From Halichondria panicea (Eukaryota; Porifera; Demospongiae; Suberitida; Halichondriidae), in the NCBI RefSeq assembly GCF_963675165.1, contig NC_087393.1:1548502-1612501 (forward strand): a stretch of DNA of 64,000 nt, in the 5' to 3' direction. Shown here one piece after another: positions 44,064-55,240 of the stretch; within the stretch, counting starts at the first letter, position 1, and each line of letters opens with the position of its first letter. A program made the position numbers and the translations under genes. Below the pieces are notes generated by a model. The model was not told the origin of the DNA. It saw nothing but the letters and a program-made list of their open reading frames with translations, and did not search any database.

Positions 44064-45284
44064 TTAATTCTACCCAACATAATAATATAGTATACTATAT
44101 ATCCTGATAGATTGTACACATTTACTATCTTCAAGTAAATGACTGCTAGCCTATACTTACTTGCAGCCATATACACTCACTTTACATTGCTGGTACATTG
44201 CGATTAATGGGGAATTCCCCAAATTAGTGGCTCTACGCAGCTCTTGGGTATGTGTAGATAATGCGATACGTCATTGATAATTGTGGATTTTTTGACAAAA
44301 CTGGACACATTTTGGAACCGCTTAGTCCACTTTATATCGAGCAGCAGCCGCTTTAAGCAGCAGAGTAGGCCGTATATTTTTGCTGGCAATCGGCAAAAAT
44401 GAAAATATATGTGTAAGAATGCCGCAAATCAAACACAAAAATACAAAATAATCAAATTTTACAATACAATACACAAGACAAGCGCTGAAACATTGATCAA
44501 CAAAAGCAGTTAGGGAACTTATACAAGCTGGCTGGCTAGCTTCTTGTGGGATTCCAAGGTTAGCTAAGGTGTATTTCTTCTTCTTTGTATCGGCAAATCA
44601 ACTGAAAGTAGCTCCCTACAAGGGAAAAAGGGAAGCATAGCCTTTGGTCTCATAAGAACACATATAAAATCATACCGTAATATACAGAAAATTACTAACT
44701 GATTTACTGACATATTTTAATTGGTGTCCAGTCATTGCTGGCAATGGGTTTTTTGGAGCTTTTTGGAACTGGTGGAATGTTACAAGCTGCTAATTGCAGT
44801 GCATCGTAGGCGTAATGTACTTGACTGTTTGGCTGCAAAAAAATTCATAAATGTTCTGACTTTCTGGAGAGAGTAGGATAGTATAGACTAATTAAGTTAT
44901 TATTATGGTAAATGGTGGAGCTCATCATCTATATACTGGTTATAAAATACTCAGATCTATCTACCACAAATGTGAAATACACCTTAGTCTAACCTTAATC
45001 CAATATAGCTACCTAGATCTAGTTAGATCTGTACCTGTTCAGTTAGAAGTTGGTTGGCAAAGTCCCAAGCCAGCTCCTTGACGGCACAGTCGAGCTTTGG
45101 GTCCACATTGACAGGCTTAGCACTGGCTCTCGGTAGAGGGGAGCCACCAGAGCCTGTACACTGCACCTCTTGCAAGGCAAAGAGTAAGCTGCACACAATA
45201 AGTAGATTTAGTTTCATGCTTTGCAATAGTGGCTGCAGAGACTGTATCCAGAGCTAGCTGCATCTAGATTCATTAGACTATCAT

Positions 45285-45309
45285 GTGACTGGAAAAGAGG
45301 GGTGGGGCT
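45285..45309 (-). promoter_or_regulatory. Conserved CACCC-type upstream box of paralogue D
   Basis: Gene-strand AGCCCCACCCCTCTTTTCCA, then GTCAC, 68 bp upstream of the ATG of exon 1; identical to the box of C. The 10.3 kb element begins 29 bp further on. Confidence 0.5.
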
Positions 45310-45639
45310 GCATGTGTTGTGCAGAATTTGACTAATTAGCGAGTTATTACACTTTCCAGATTGGTGGCAATGGACTCTGATGAATGGACCAACGGTAGAT
45401 TACGTCATGAGGAGGCTGAGAGCCTGCAGGGTGGGTGGGGCTCACACACACAAGCCCCATGCAGTATGCACACGTACACAGTACAGTGCTAGACGCTCAA
45501 GTATCCACTGCAGCATATCGCATGTAGACTAGATCTACTGTTGATTGAAGCATAGATAGTAGAAGAAGTAAGGGAGTAGTCTCTCGAAACATGTCTGTCG
45601 ATTCCTCTACTATATATCTATAATTGAAGCAACAATTTA

Positions 45640-47365
45640 AGAAAGGTATGGAACAGCTGGTCCAGGTCTCCTTGGTGTCGTCCTTTCACTCCCTACACAA
45701 AGTACAAGTGTTTAAACATTCTCGGTATGGCTCCGTTGGTATCAGGTAAACCTGAAAATGCATTCGTTGGTCCATTAAAGTTCCTATTTCAGTGGGTGGA
45801 CCAACGGGCTGGATAACAAGCAAGAAAATAGTTTACTTACATTGTACTTTGCATGCATTCTTTTTTATAGCCGTATCCGAGCTCATTTAAAAGCTTGGTG
45901 TCTTCGTTGGCATCAGGAAAACCTGCTCGTTAGTCCATACAGGAGGCCGTTTCTGGAAACTAGGTGGACCAACGGCCTGGACGACAAGTAAAAAAATAGT
46001 TCACGCACTTTGAATGCATTCTGTGTTCCCCAGTTTGGTGTGATTATGAGCTCATTTCAAAGCTTGGTGTCTCCGTTGGCATCATTATAAACTGGAAATC
46101 CTGCTTGTTGGTCTATGAGGTTTCCTGTTTCTGGAAACTGGATGGACCAACGGCCTGGACGACAAGTAAAAAAATAGTTCGCGCACTTTAAATGTATTCT
46201 TTTAATGTGTTCTCCAGTTTGGTGTGATTATGAGCTCATTTCAAAGCTTGGTGTCTCCGTTGGCATCATTATAAACTGGAAATCCTGCTTGTTGGTCTAT
46301 GAGGTTTCCTGTTTCTGGAAACTGGATGGACCAACGGCCTGGACGACAAGTAAAAAAATAGTTCGCGCACTTTGAATGTATTCTTTTAATGTGTTCTCCA
46401 GTTTGGTGTGATTATGAGCTCATTTCAAAGCTTGGTGTCTCCGTTGCATCATTATAAACTGGAAATCCTGCTTGTTGGTCTATGAGGTTTCCTGTTTCTG
46501 GAAACTGGATGGACCAACGGCCTGGACGACAAGTAAAAAAATAGTTCGCACACTTAGAATGTATTCTTTTTAATGTGTTCTCCAGTTTGGTGTGAGCAAG
46601 CTTGCATGGTGTCTCCGTTGGCATTATTAAACTGGAAAACCTGCTCGTTGGTCCATATAAGGTTTCATGTTTCTGGAAACTGGGTGGACAATTAATGGCC
46701 TGAACGACAAGTAAGAAAATAGTTCACGCACTTTCTTTTAATGTGTTCCAGGTTGGTGTGAGCTTCAAAGCTTGCATGGTGTCTCCGTTGGCATCTTTAA
46801 ACTAGAAAACCTGCTCGTTGGTCTATAAGATTTCCTGCTTCTGGAAACTAGGTGGACCAACGGTCTGGACAACAAGTAAGAAATAGTTCACGCAGCTTGA
46901 ATGCAATGTGTTTCAGGTTGGTGTCAGCTCATTTCAAAGCTTAGTGTCTCTTGTTTGCATCAATTAAGGAAACTAGGTGGACCAACGGCCTGGACGACAA
47001 GTAAGAAAATAGTTCACGCAGCTTGAGCATTCTTTTAATGTGTTCCTGCATAGTTGGTTGTCAGAGCTTGGTGGCTCTCCGTTGGCATCATGCAGTTATA
47101 CTAATAAACCTGGACGTTGGCCCATAACCTTTTCTGTTTTGGAAACTGGGTGGACCAACGGCCTGGACGACACTGACAGGTAAGAAAATAGTTCATGCAG
47201 CTTAGCTTGCATTCATTCTTTTATAGGTGGGTATCAGCTCATTTCAAATGCTGCATGCATGGTGGCTTTGTTGGAAACTCGAAAACCTGTTCCCTGCATG
47301 GTCTATCAGAATATCATATCCAGCCGGAAATTGGATAGACAACAGCCTATACGACAGGTAAGGTA
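45640..47365. repeat. Left subterminal array of ~180 bp repeats
   Basis: About nine degenerate units each contain TCATTTCAAAGCTTGGTGTC, CCGTTGG, GGTTTCCTGTTTCTGGAAAC, TGGACCAACGGCCTGGACGA and CAAGTAAGAAAATAGTTC. Units near 46030-46560 are the most alike, those towards 47300 the most decayed. The same unit recurs in reverse at 54280-55240. Confidence 0.85.
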
Positions 47366-47686
47366 ATAAGTAACACACGACAGTCTGGTATGTACACTTT
47401 TACAGCTGTGATGATCACAATGATATCGACTAATTCAAGTCTATAATTATTAATTTTGTTTACACAATTTGTCAGACTACTGTCATAAAAACTCATACAG
47501 CTGCATCTACAGACTCTATTATACATCAGACTGAATGAAAGCCTCACTGCGACTCTGTATGCTGAAATCTACAATGACATTTAAGGATTCTGTTTCCGTG
47601 TAGAGTAAGGTATAAGTTGTTACACTGAATTCACTTTCATATTGTGTTTATGAGAATTTCATTGTTCCCACGTATACATCATATAG

Positions 47687-48734
47687 AGGCTGGCACTGGA
47701 TTCTTGTTGCTGTCAATCTCCCAAAGAAAACGTACGTTATTATGCATGTGATTGAGTTTCTGGATCGACCAGTACCCATACATGCATGTGAGCTCCTCAT
47801 GGATGCATTATATTGTGTGATAGGATTACATGTTTTATTGGTCTGTCAAAAAGGTTATTACTAATGTGAGTGCAATTTTCCTTTTCTGTAGTGTCTATGT
47901 TCTTGACTCCCAGTCGCCAATTCTCTCACCTTTTACTGAGCAGGCAACATGCATGCACAAGACATTAATCACTTCTTAAGCATGTGCATTCGATCACCTG
48001 CAAAGATGGATATACAGTGTGTGAAGGTATATAATTTATAATAATTTATAGAGTGCACATGCATGGGGTAATCATAAAAGTTAAATCATTGACTTGCTTA
48101 GTTGCCCCAAATGCAATTTTTTTTGTCTTCTTGGATACTCCACGCACTCCTTGTTTCGTGATGGATTTTATTTCACGAATGTTTATTGTATTAGGTGGCC
48201 GCTCAGGATGGAGTTGAATGTGGCATTCATGTGATACACAATAATTATTATGACAATGGTCAAGGTACGTGATGGTATATGTAAAAGCATTCGTGAGTAT
48301 TTACACTAACACAATAATTATTGATCAGTTTTCTGGACTACCTGCATCAAAGCACCTGCAAAAGTCTGTAAACACTGCTGAATTACGTGGATTGATCCTG
48401 TTATCATGCTACTCCACTCAACAAAGGTAAAAAAAATGATTTTGGCTACTCCCTCATGTGTACCTATATACTGCAGCCAAAAGACATCTCACGGCGTCAG
48501 AAGGAGTAAAAGGGTTGCTAATACAGATCTGCAGGTGAGTACACCACACTGACACGCACTCATGATTGTGTTCATGCATTCACAAACGTTGATTGCTATG
48601 TACTTGTATAATGTGTATATGAGCATGCTTCAATGCATGCTGGTATATAAACTATACCGACATTGTCTACTATGCAATAGACTGATGATGATGCCAGTGT
48701 ATCTGTTAAGAAGACAGCAAAATCGAAGCCTTAA
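47687..48734 (+). pseudogene. Ulp1-like (C48) SUMO-type protease, decayed, C-terminal part
   Basis: Exon-like blocks at 47687-47731, 47892-~48025, 48195-48264, 48329-48426, 48477-48534 and 48681-48734 carry the hallmarks of Ulp1/SENP cysteine proteases, which cut SUMO from proteins. They are WHWILVAVNLPKKT with the catalytic His, VYVLDS with the Asp, and AAQDGVECGIHVI with the oxyanion Gln and the nucleophile Cys. The tail is basic (GVRRSKRVANTD) and ends TAKSKP. Between the Asp block and the Gln/Cys block the frame breaks inside an ATGCATGCA run near 47955, and a later junction is out of phase. The N-terminal half is not found. Ulp1-type proteases travel with several transposon groups. It converges on the transposase gene. 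Confidence 0.65.
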
Positions 48735-49034
48735 CTGCTATTTTTACTTAACATTAATTGTATAGCTTGTAGTATAGCTCAGAATGTTTATTTTTTATTG
48801 TATATAATTATGTGCAATAATAATTATAGTTACTAGTTTCCCTCATATAGTTTCTCATCTGTTATTCCCCCATGCATATAATATGATTGTGTTGTGTGTA
48901 ATTTCTTCAGTCACCCCTTATTGTAACGCATGCATGATAAGTCAGAACAAGTGACGCCACAATTTTAAATTCATGGTTGTAAAAACAAAAAGTGCATGAC
49001 AAGACCATCATGCATGCATGTGAGTACATTATAC

Positions 49035-52000
49035 TTATAGTTTTTTCTGATTATGATACCATAAATAAAATCCACAATGTGTGAGGAAATTTCTTTTATT
49101 CATATACGACAGTGACGATTTGATTCTCTTCAAGCATGAATTGCTTTGCTCTACCATCTGGCTGTTCAAGGCATCATTATTGTCTATAGGTGCTCATTTT
49201 GTAAGCAACACTGCATCCTGTATGATATATAAGTGCATGGTAATTAAAATCATATAATTATACTTAACATACAATTATTATATACCTGAATGATTTGGCC
49301 AATGGAAACGATCTACTAGACCTAGAAACCGACTGTGCCTGAAAAAGGGGGGCTCTCTATTCAAGCAGTATTGGTGCAGGTTGCAACTATTGTCATATAT
49401 GATGACTTCAGGTGCTGCAGATACAAGGGCATATAATTATATTATGCAATTGCATGCCGGAAGAGTTCAAAAATAATCATCCCGATATATATAGCATTTA
49501 TACCTGATGAGAATCGTTCATATAAGATAGTGAAAGGAATGTTGGGGGATTCCTGAACTTCCATCAGTTGGAATCCATAGCAAATTCCTATACAATATTT
49601 ATGCAAATTAATGTACCATAATTATTACTAGAATGTTTTGCGAGCATCAAACATTTGCGAATTTTGCGAGGGTTGATCAATAAAATCCGCAAAACCTAAA
49701 TTATTACTAGTAAATACTTGCCAGAACACAATAGTTAGATCGCAAAGGGTCAAATTTTCTGCTGATTTGGCTCATTCGCAAAGGTTTTTCACCTGCAAAA
49801 TATTCTAGTAATACGGTAGAGGCGTAATAATTATAATTATCATGCATGCAGCATTACCATGCTGACAATACAGAGTATAAATATCCCCGGTAGCAGTGAT
49901 GGATGTCTTGAGCTTTTTTTTGTACATACAGAGGATTTAGAACTGTCAGCCTTATAAATTTTTCGTTTTCTTAGTGAAGGAAGCTTTGGAAAGTACGATA
50001 TCATATCATCATCATTAATGTCAGTGTGGTCACCAGTACTAGACTCTGTGAAGTCTTGCGTAAATGGGGCTAATGATAATTCCACAAGCCTTTTTAGTAT
50101 AGGCTGCAATGCTTCAGTGAGGTAAGAAGGAAGACATTCAATTAAAGTGAACAGTACTGGAGCTTCCTTTTGTAGAAAGGCCATCTTTTTTGCATTTGAC
50201 TTCAAGGAGCCAGAAGACTCCATTTCCTTTAGCATTTTGTGCACTTCTTCTGTAGGTGGTACCAAAGCACACACAGGTGATGCTGAACTGAGAGCTTGCA
50301 GTAAATTAATCCAGTGCTTGCAACAGGAGACAGCTGTATCAGCCTCGTTGACTTCTTTAGCTATTGTGGTGATAAGTTTGACCAAACTTGGTGCGTGCAA
50401 ATGTAGTAATTCTAGAAGAGAAGTGAATTCATGCTGGCTTATACACTTCTTTGTAGTAAACATCTTCAGCTGCGTGCGTGTTGTCTTGTTGTTGATGTAT
50501 ATCCGATCATGGAAACTAGTGTTGAAAGAAAATAAATACAGTAACTTTTCAGCTGTCCGCATGATCCTAAACTTATCACAACAATAATTGCTGAATAAGT
50601 AAAACAGCTTTCGCCACACTGTATATGATTACTATGATGAGAGGCACCTTCTACAAATGGATTCAAGTTTTGAATAAATCTGTGCATGCATGCTTGGCAA
50701 GGTATTTATTTTGTCTTAGCTCAGGGAGGACTATCATTATATATATAATCATTATATACAGTGGTTGATGACATGGGAAAATTTGCACTTATCTTCCAGT
50801 ACAGCTGATAGGGGATGAGGTTTTATGAATTCCAGAACCGTTGAGTTGGGACTTCCAGGGCATAAAAGGTCTTTTCTGAATGCTAAACAAGTAGCATCCA
50901 TGACAACAATGGGTGGACAATCTCCACACGCAGTGCACTGAAATCCTACTTGATAATCAATGTCTAACAGGTCAAGAAAGGCATACCACGACAACCGATA
51001 GTGATTGTATGTAAACATATACTTATTAAACTGATCGCCGAATCCTGCATCTTCATGGTTTTTAACCAACACACAATACTGGGTATATATAGTTGTTCTG
51101 AAGAGGAAATGTATCGTTAATAGTCAAAGTGCACACACATGCAACATTAATTACCTTCCCAAAAGGAATTGATGCATAAAACCTCGCAGAACTTCATAGG
51201 ATACCAGGAACTTGCCCATAGTCACTAATCCTACTAGTTGGCCATCAAATTCTTTACGTTTCTTAGATCCTGAGCAATACCTAACATGCACTGTTTGGTC
51301 AATATAATAATTGTTATGGATTTATACTTCTAAAGCCACCTACCATTCGCATTGATAACTGTATTGAGCAGTATAATTTTGCTCCGTACAGATTCCTGCT
51401 ACTTCATCTCGTGTAAGCGTACTGCACACTTTACAATATGTGTCGACTGAGCCCAAAATAGAAGTGTTGTTTACAATGTTGAAGCGATCAGCTACAGTAC
51501 ATGCCAGTTGTTGAGACAATTCACTTGATAAATTGAACGGTATATATACTGCTTGATGAAATTAAGGGACCGATACTGATGCACATGCACTTGTCTATTC
51601 TGCTGCACACTAGACAGATCTTTTGCAATTTTATTGAGGCAGTCATGTTTATCCTCATCCGGGCTATTCAATGCTTTCTCGACAATGTCCACATGTGGAA
51701 CTGTGCTGTTTATTGTACTTGCATGTACAACAGTACAGACCCCTTAATTGTTTATCATGAATACGAACTTGTGCAACACCATGGCCACTATATCAGCTCT
51801 TGTACATACCGCCTGCCCAATAGAGCATACAACCTGTAAATCATTATAATTATATAGTTGTGATTGGAGACGTACATGCATGCACAATAGTGTCCAACTT
51901 ACCTCTGTGCCAACATTTATACTGTAGGAGGTGTCCTCCTTGTGAGGTTCGATATTCAAAGCATACGAATGATCTGAATGGGTATGAGGATAATTCATAA

Positions 52001-54009
52001 ATATTAGCTGTGCATGCACTTTTTTAGAAGACATGTACCTGATAATTCTTGAGCTGATGTAATATTGTGAATATTGTCAGTCTCTTGGATAATCAGTCTA
52101 GTTGCTTCAATGTGGATACATTTAGAGCCAACAATGCTTGTGAATGCATCATATGTGGAATCAACCGAAGTGGAGCAGCTATTTAGTAAGTGGCCACGTG
52201 CACTATCACAACTGCACCAGTATACCCACTGTATACCATCACTGAAGTGCAACCCACAGCGTGAGACGAAAAGAAACTCCATGCTCTGTGAAGTTAATAG
52301 ATCAACAGACCAACTACATGCATGAATATAATTATACTTCATCTCTCTATAAGTTTTATAATATTATATGCATGCATGCAATTATACGCACGAAAAAGAT
52401 AATATACTTACTTCAAAGAGGAATCGATTCTATTGATTCCCTGTACAACAAACGACCGGAGAGAGTTGTCCAATGAGTTGAAAGCACGCTGTTCATGTAC
52501 ACTGATGAGATATGCAGACAGCAATGGCACTGGAATTCCAGATGGCTCTGTTTCTGACTTTGAAACATTATCCTGCAATGGCATGATTGTAGAGATCTAA
52601 TGTTTGAGTTTTAACTTTGTACAATTACCTGTACTTTGTATCCGGCTTGACTTAGTGTCATATCATCAAAAGGCTCATTATGGCCCTCTTGGTCACTCCT
52701 GAATTGAGTTGACACGATTCCCTTTCCCTGAACAACTCGGTGCATTTTCTTGATCTGACCTACAAATTGAACGATATAATACACACTTGGGATTAATTTA
52801 CTTCTTTGTGATCACTTAGCAATAGGTTGTGGATGGTACCGTATATTGGAGGATAGTTCTTTCTATTCCAAACTGCGAATGCATAATTCGCAATCGAAAT
52901 AAACGCAAAGAAAGAGCATGCGCATGCATTTCGCAATAGCAATCAGGCTTGTACATCAATATTGAATACCCCGCATACCCATAATTATAGATTTATACTA
53001 ATTATGCTTTAATTCTCTTACTAGGGTAGTGTTTCCTCTTCTTCTTTAACTTGTTTGAGCAAAATGAATATTTATCTTCGTTAGCCTCTCGAATCCGTTT
53101 CCATGAGTGGCTTATAACTGGATCATAGGCCTTCTATAATTGATGACGTGTTTTATTGCCACGAGTGCATTTGTACATAGCACATGCACAATGATAGCTA
53201 TACATTATTATAGCGACTCACTACATCAGTGTTGCAGATGTTGCATGAATGAATAGGAATCACCCATGCAGTGATACCCAACCAATTTTACTGATTACTC
53301 ATATACATGTCATTGGATACAATATATATATATAGATATACATGGGTATATATAATATACCCATGCACGGCAAATATCGTCATGGTCAATGTTGTTAGAT
53401 TAAGAAAACCGATTCAGGATCATATAGGCCTTCTATAATTGATGACGATATGATTGATGGATGTTATAGAGGTCCGGGATAATTATTTTATTGTTCACCC
53501 AAAAATAGCAATATAATTATATAGATAGGAGAAGTATCAATTTCAGCCCCACTATACGCCCCGTGTACGTATGTCAGGGTTTAGTGGGGATTTGATCAAT
53601 ATCCTGGGAGCCTGGGTGAAATCAAATCGCCTCTTTCCCTCCCATATACCCCCACTTCATAACCTCGGGATTTGACTATACACGCGTGCATGTGCTATAC
53701 ACTTCTCTCCATGGATATTGCTGTTGTAAGTTTGTATACTAAGGAACTCAAATTCTCACCCTATATCCCGCACCTCAGGGTTACCAAAACCCCACTATGT
53801 CCTACAGGGGGAGGGTGGCAGTGGGGACTGACATGGATCGGTGCATAATTCACTTGTGCATGGTATCACTATTTTTATATAGATCTAGACTGAGGCTCAG
53901 TATCACTGTTGCTCACCGAGAATTCAAAGTCATCTTGTTCATTGCCTGTGGCAGCCAAAGTCATCTTGTTCATGCCTGTGGCAGCCTGCTCTTCATTAGA
54001 ATCAGTCAT
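49035..54009 (-). pseudogene. SWIM zinc-finger transposase of the 10.3 kb element (about 14 exons, with frame breaks)
   Basis: Exons, high to low, are 54009-53917, 53133-53022, 52759-52629, 52572-52412, 52313-52039, 51973-51903, 51833-51810 (8 codons), 51705-51344, 51280-51155, 51097-50789, 50515-~49858, 49587-49504, 49414-49286 and 49217-49035. A SWIM finger lies in exon 5 (YWCSC ... SKCIHIEA, CxC then CxH). Exon 10 has FQCTACGDCPPIVVMDATCL (first Asp). Exon 13 has IIYDNSCNLHQYCLNREP (second Asp), and the last exon SQMVEQSNSCLKRIKSS (Glu). The frame breaks at a TA run near 51541-51548 and by one base near 49180; the junctions 51810/51705 and 49858/49587 also do not fit. The core motifs resemble the transposase-derived part of HMGXB3 and KDZ proteins as I remember them. 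Exons 1-6 join cleanly. Confidence 0.7.
49623..49818. repeat. MITE, ACCGTATTACTAGAAT family (long copy), nested in the transposase gene
   Basis: ATTACTAGAATGTTTTGCGA on the left faces AAAATATTCTAGTAATACGG on the right. The core has TTGCGAATTTTGCGAGGGT and TTTGGCTCATTCGCAAAGG. It lies in the intron between 49858 and 49587 and matches the shorter copy at 11341-11457 in the PAFAH gene. Confidence 0.75.
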
Positions 54010-54279
54010 TATACAACCTAAGTCTAGATCAGAATTAAGCTGATGCATATTCAGAAAGATCAGATGTCATAATCGGCACCGCAGCCAGGTTTAAATCAAC
54101 CACATCAAATAGCAAAGTTTATGCAACAACACCCACACACACATATTCAAAAGATGCAGCTGTTCAACATTTCTGTTTTGAATGGTGTCTAACCACAGGA
54201 TGTCAGGTCCCACACTGAGGCAGCATGCACTGTATGTAATAGTAGTCAACAACTGGAGAAACATAATTATTTTCTTACC

Positions 54280-55240
54280 TGTCGTCCTGCATGGATTGGT
54301 CCATCGAATTTCCAGGAATAATTTTTATAGATCTACTTATACGATGGGGCCCATGCAGTTATCTCGTTTAATTGATGCCAATGGAGCCACCAAACTTGGA
54401 AAGTTGAAACCAACACAATAAATGCAAGCTGCATAAACTCTTTTCTTACCCCTGTTGTCTGTTGGTCTACCCAATTTCTAGAAACTGGAAACTTTAATAG
54501 ATCAACAAGCAGGTTTTCAATGCTAAAGGAGCCACCAAACATTGAAATGAGTACATGAAATCAAGCTGTGTGAACTATTTCTTGCTTGTTGTCCAAGGAT
54601 GTTGGTCTATCCAGTTTCCATAAACAGGTAACCTTATGGACCAACGAGCAGGTTTTCCAGTTTAATGATGCCAAAGGAGACACCAAGCTTTGAAATGAGC
54701 TCATACCAACCTGAAACACATTAAATTATGCATTCAAGCTGCGTGAACTATTTTCTCACTTGTCGTTCAGGTCGTTGGTCCACCTATAGTTTCCAGAAAT
54801 AGGAAACCTTATGGACCAACAAGCAGGTTTTGATGCCAACGGAGATACTAAGCTTTGAAACGAGCTGACACCAATCTGATACCAACATGGAACACATTAG
54901 ATAATGCATTCAAGTTGCGTGAACTATTTTCTTACTTGTCGTCCAGGCCGTTGGTCCACCTAATTTCCAGAAAAAGGAAACCTTATGGACCAACAAGCAA
55001 GTTTTCTGTTAATTGATGCCAATGGAGACACTAAACTTTGAAAAATGAGCTGTGACACCAGCCTGGAACACATTATTCAAGCTGCGCGACTATTTTCTTA
55101 CTTGCCGTCCAGGTCGTTGGTCCACCTAGTTTCCTGATGCCAACGAACCCCTGCAAGCTTTGAAATGAGCTGCCCACCTAGAACACTTTATGCAAGCTGG
55201 GTGAATTCTTTTACCAGTCGTCCAGGCAGTTGGTCCATGC
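54280..55240. repeat. Right subterminal array of ~150-180 bp repeats
   Basis: About six units in the opposite orientation to the left array: TTTTCTTACTTGTCGTCCAG, CCGTTGGTCCACC, AGGAAACCTTATGGACCAAC, AGCAGGTTTT and AAGCTTTGAAATGAGCT recur in order. It is shorter and more diverged than the left array. No coding frame of interest. Confidence 0.85.

Larger units (their letters stand above)
38025..44746. mobile_element. 6.7 kb DNA element with 13-bp TIRs, transposase, kinase and chromodomain genes
   Basis: The ends are CATTGCCAGCAAT (38025-38037) and its perfect complement ATTGCTGGCAATG (44734-44746). Beside them TGGACAC recurs in both subterminal regions. Comparison with paralogues A-C and E shows the exact insertion point (GGAGA^GGTTT on the + strand) with no target-site duplication and no lost base. 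Four genes are arranged as two divergent pairs: unknown 175-residue protein (-) / chromodomain protein (+), then kinase (-) / DDE-like transposase (+). All four frames look intact. The non-coding parts are 38025-38486, with a large hairpin, and 44064-44746, where nothing is recognised except a GGGGAATTCCCC palindrome near 44210. I cannot assign a superfamily. Confidence 0.85.
35585..45217 (-). pseudogene. Secreted beta-helix protein, paralogue D, interrupted by a 6.7 kb element
   Basis: Exon 1 is 45035-45217 (signal peptide). Exon 2 begins at 44832 and runs to 44747, where the element at 38025-44746 breaks it inside a proline codon (KKP/LLSEN); it resumes at 38024 and ends at 35585. The two exon 2 pieces are 86 and 2440 bp, 2526 together, a multiple of three with an open frame, so only the element disables the gene. 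Without it D would be 902 residues. No GT-AG boundaries flank the element, so splicing it out is unlikely. Frames start again inside D (around the V-K-T-V-Y-H motif), but a product from there would lack the signal peptide. D is a mosaic of C-like and B/E-like segments. Confidence 0.85.

Noticed and set aside
38025-44746. The 6.7 kb insert as a very large intron of paralogue D
   Set aside because: The boundaries on the gene strand are CATTGCC and GGCAATG, not GT-AG, and the insert has inverted termini and its own genes.
51744-52034. 96-residue minus-strand frame as a separate gene
   Set aside because: It is exons 6-7 of the SWIM transposase read through their introns; good splice signals lie inside it.
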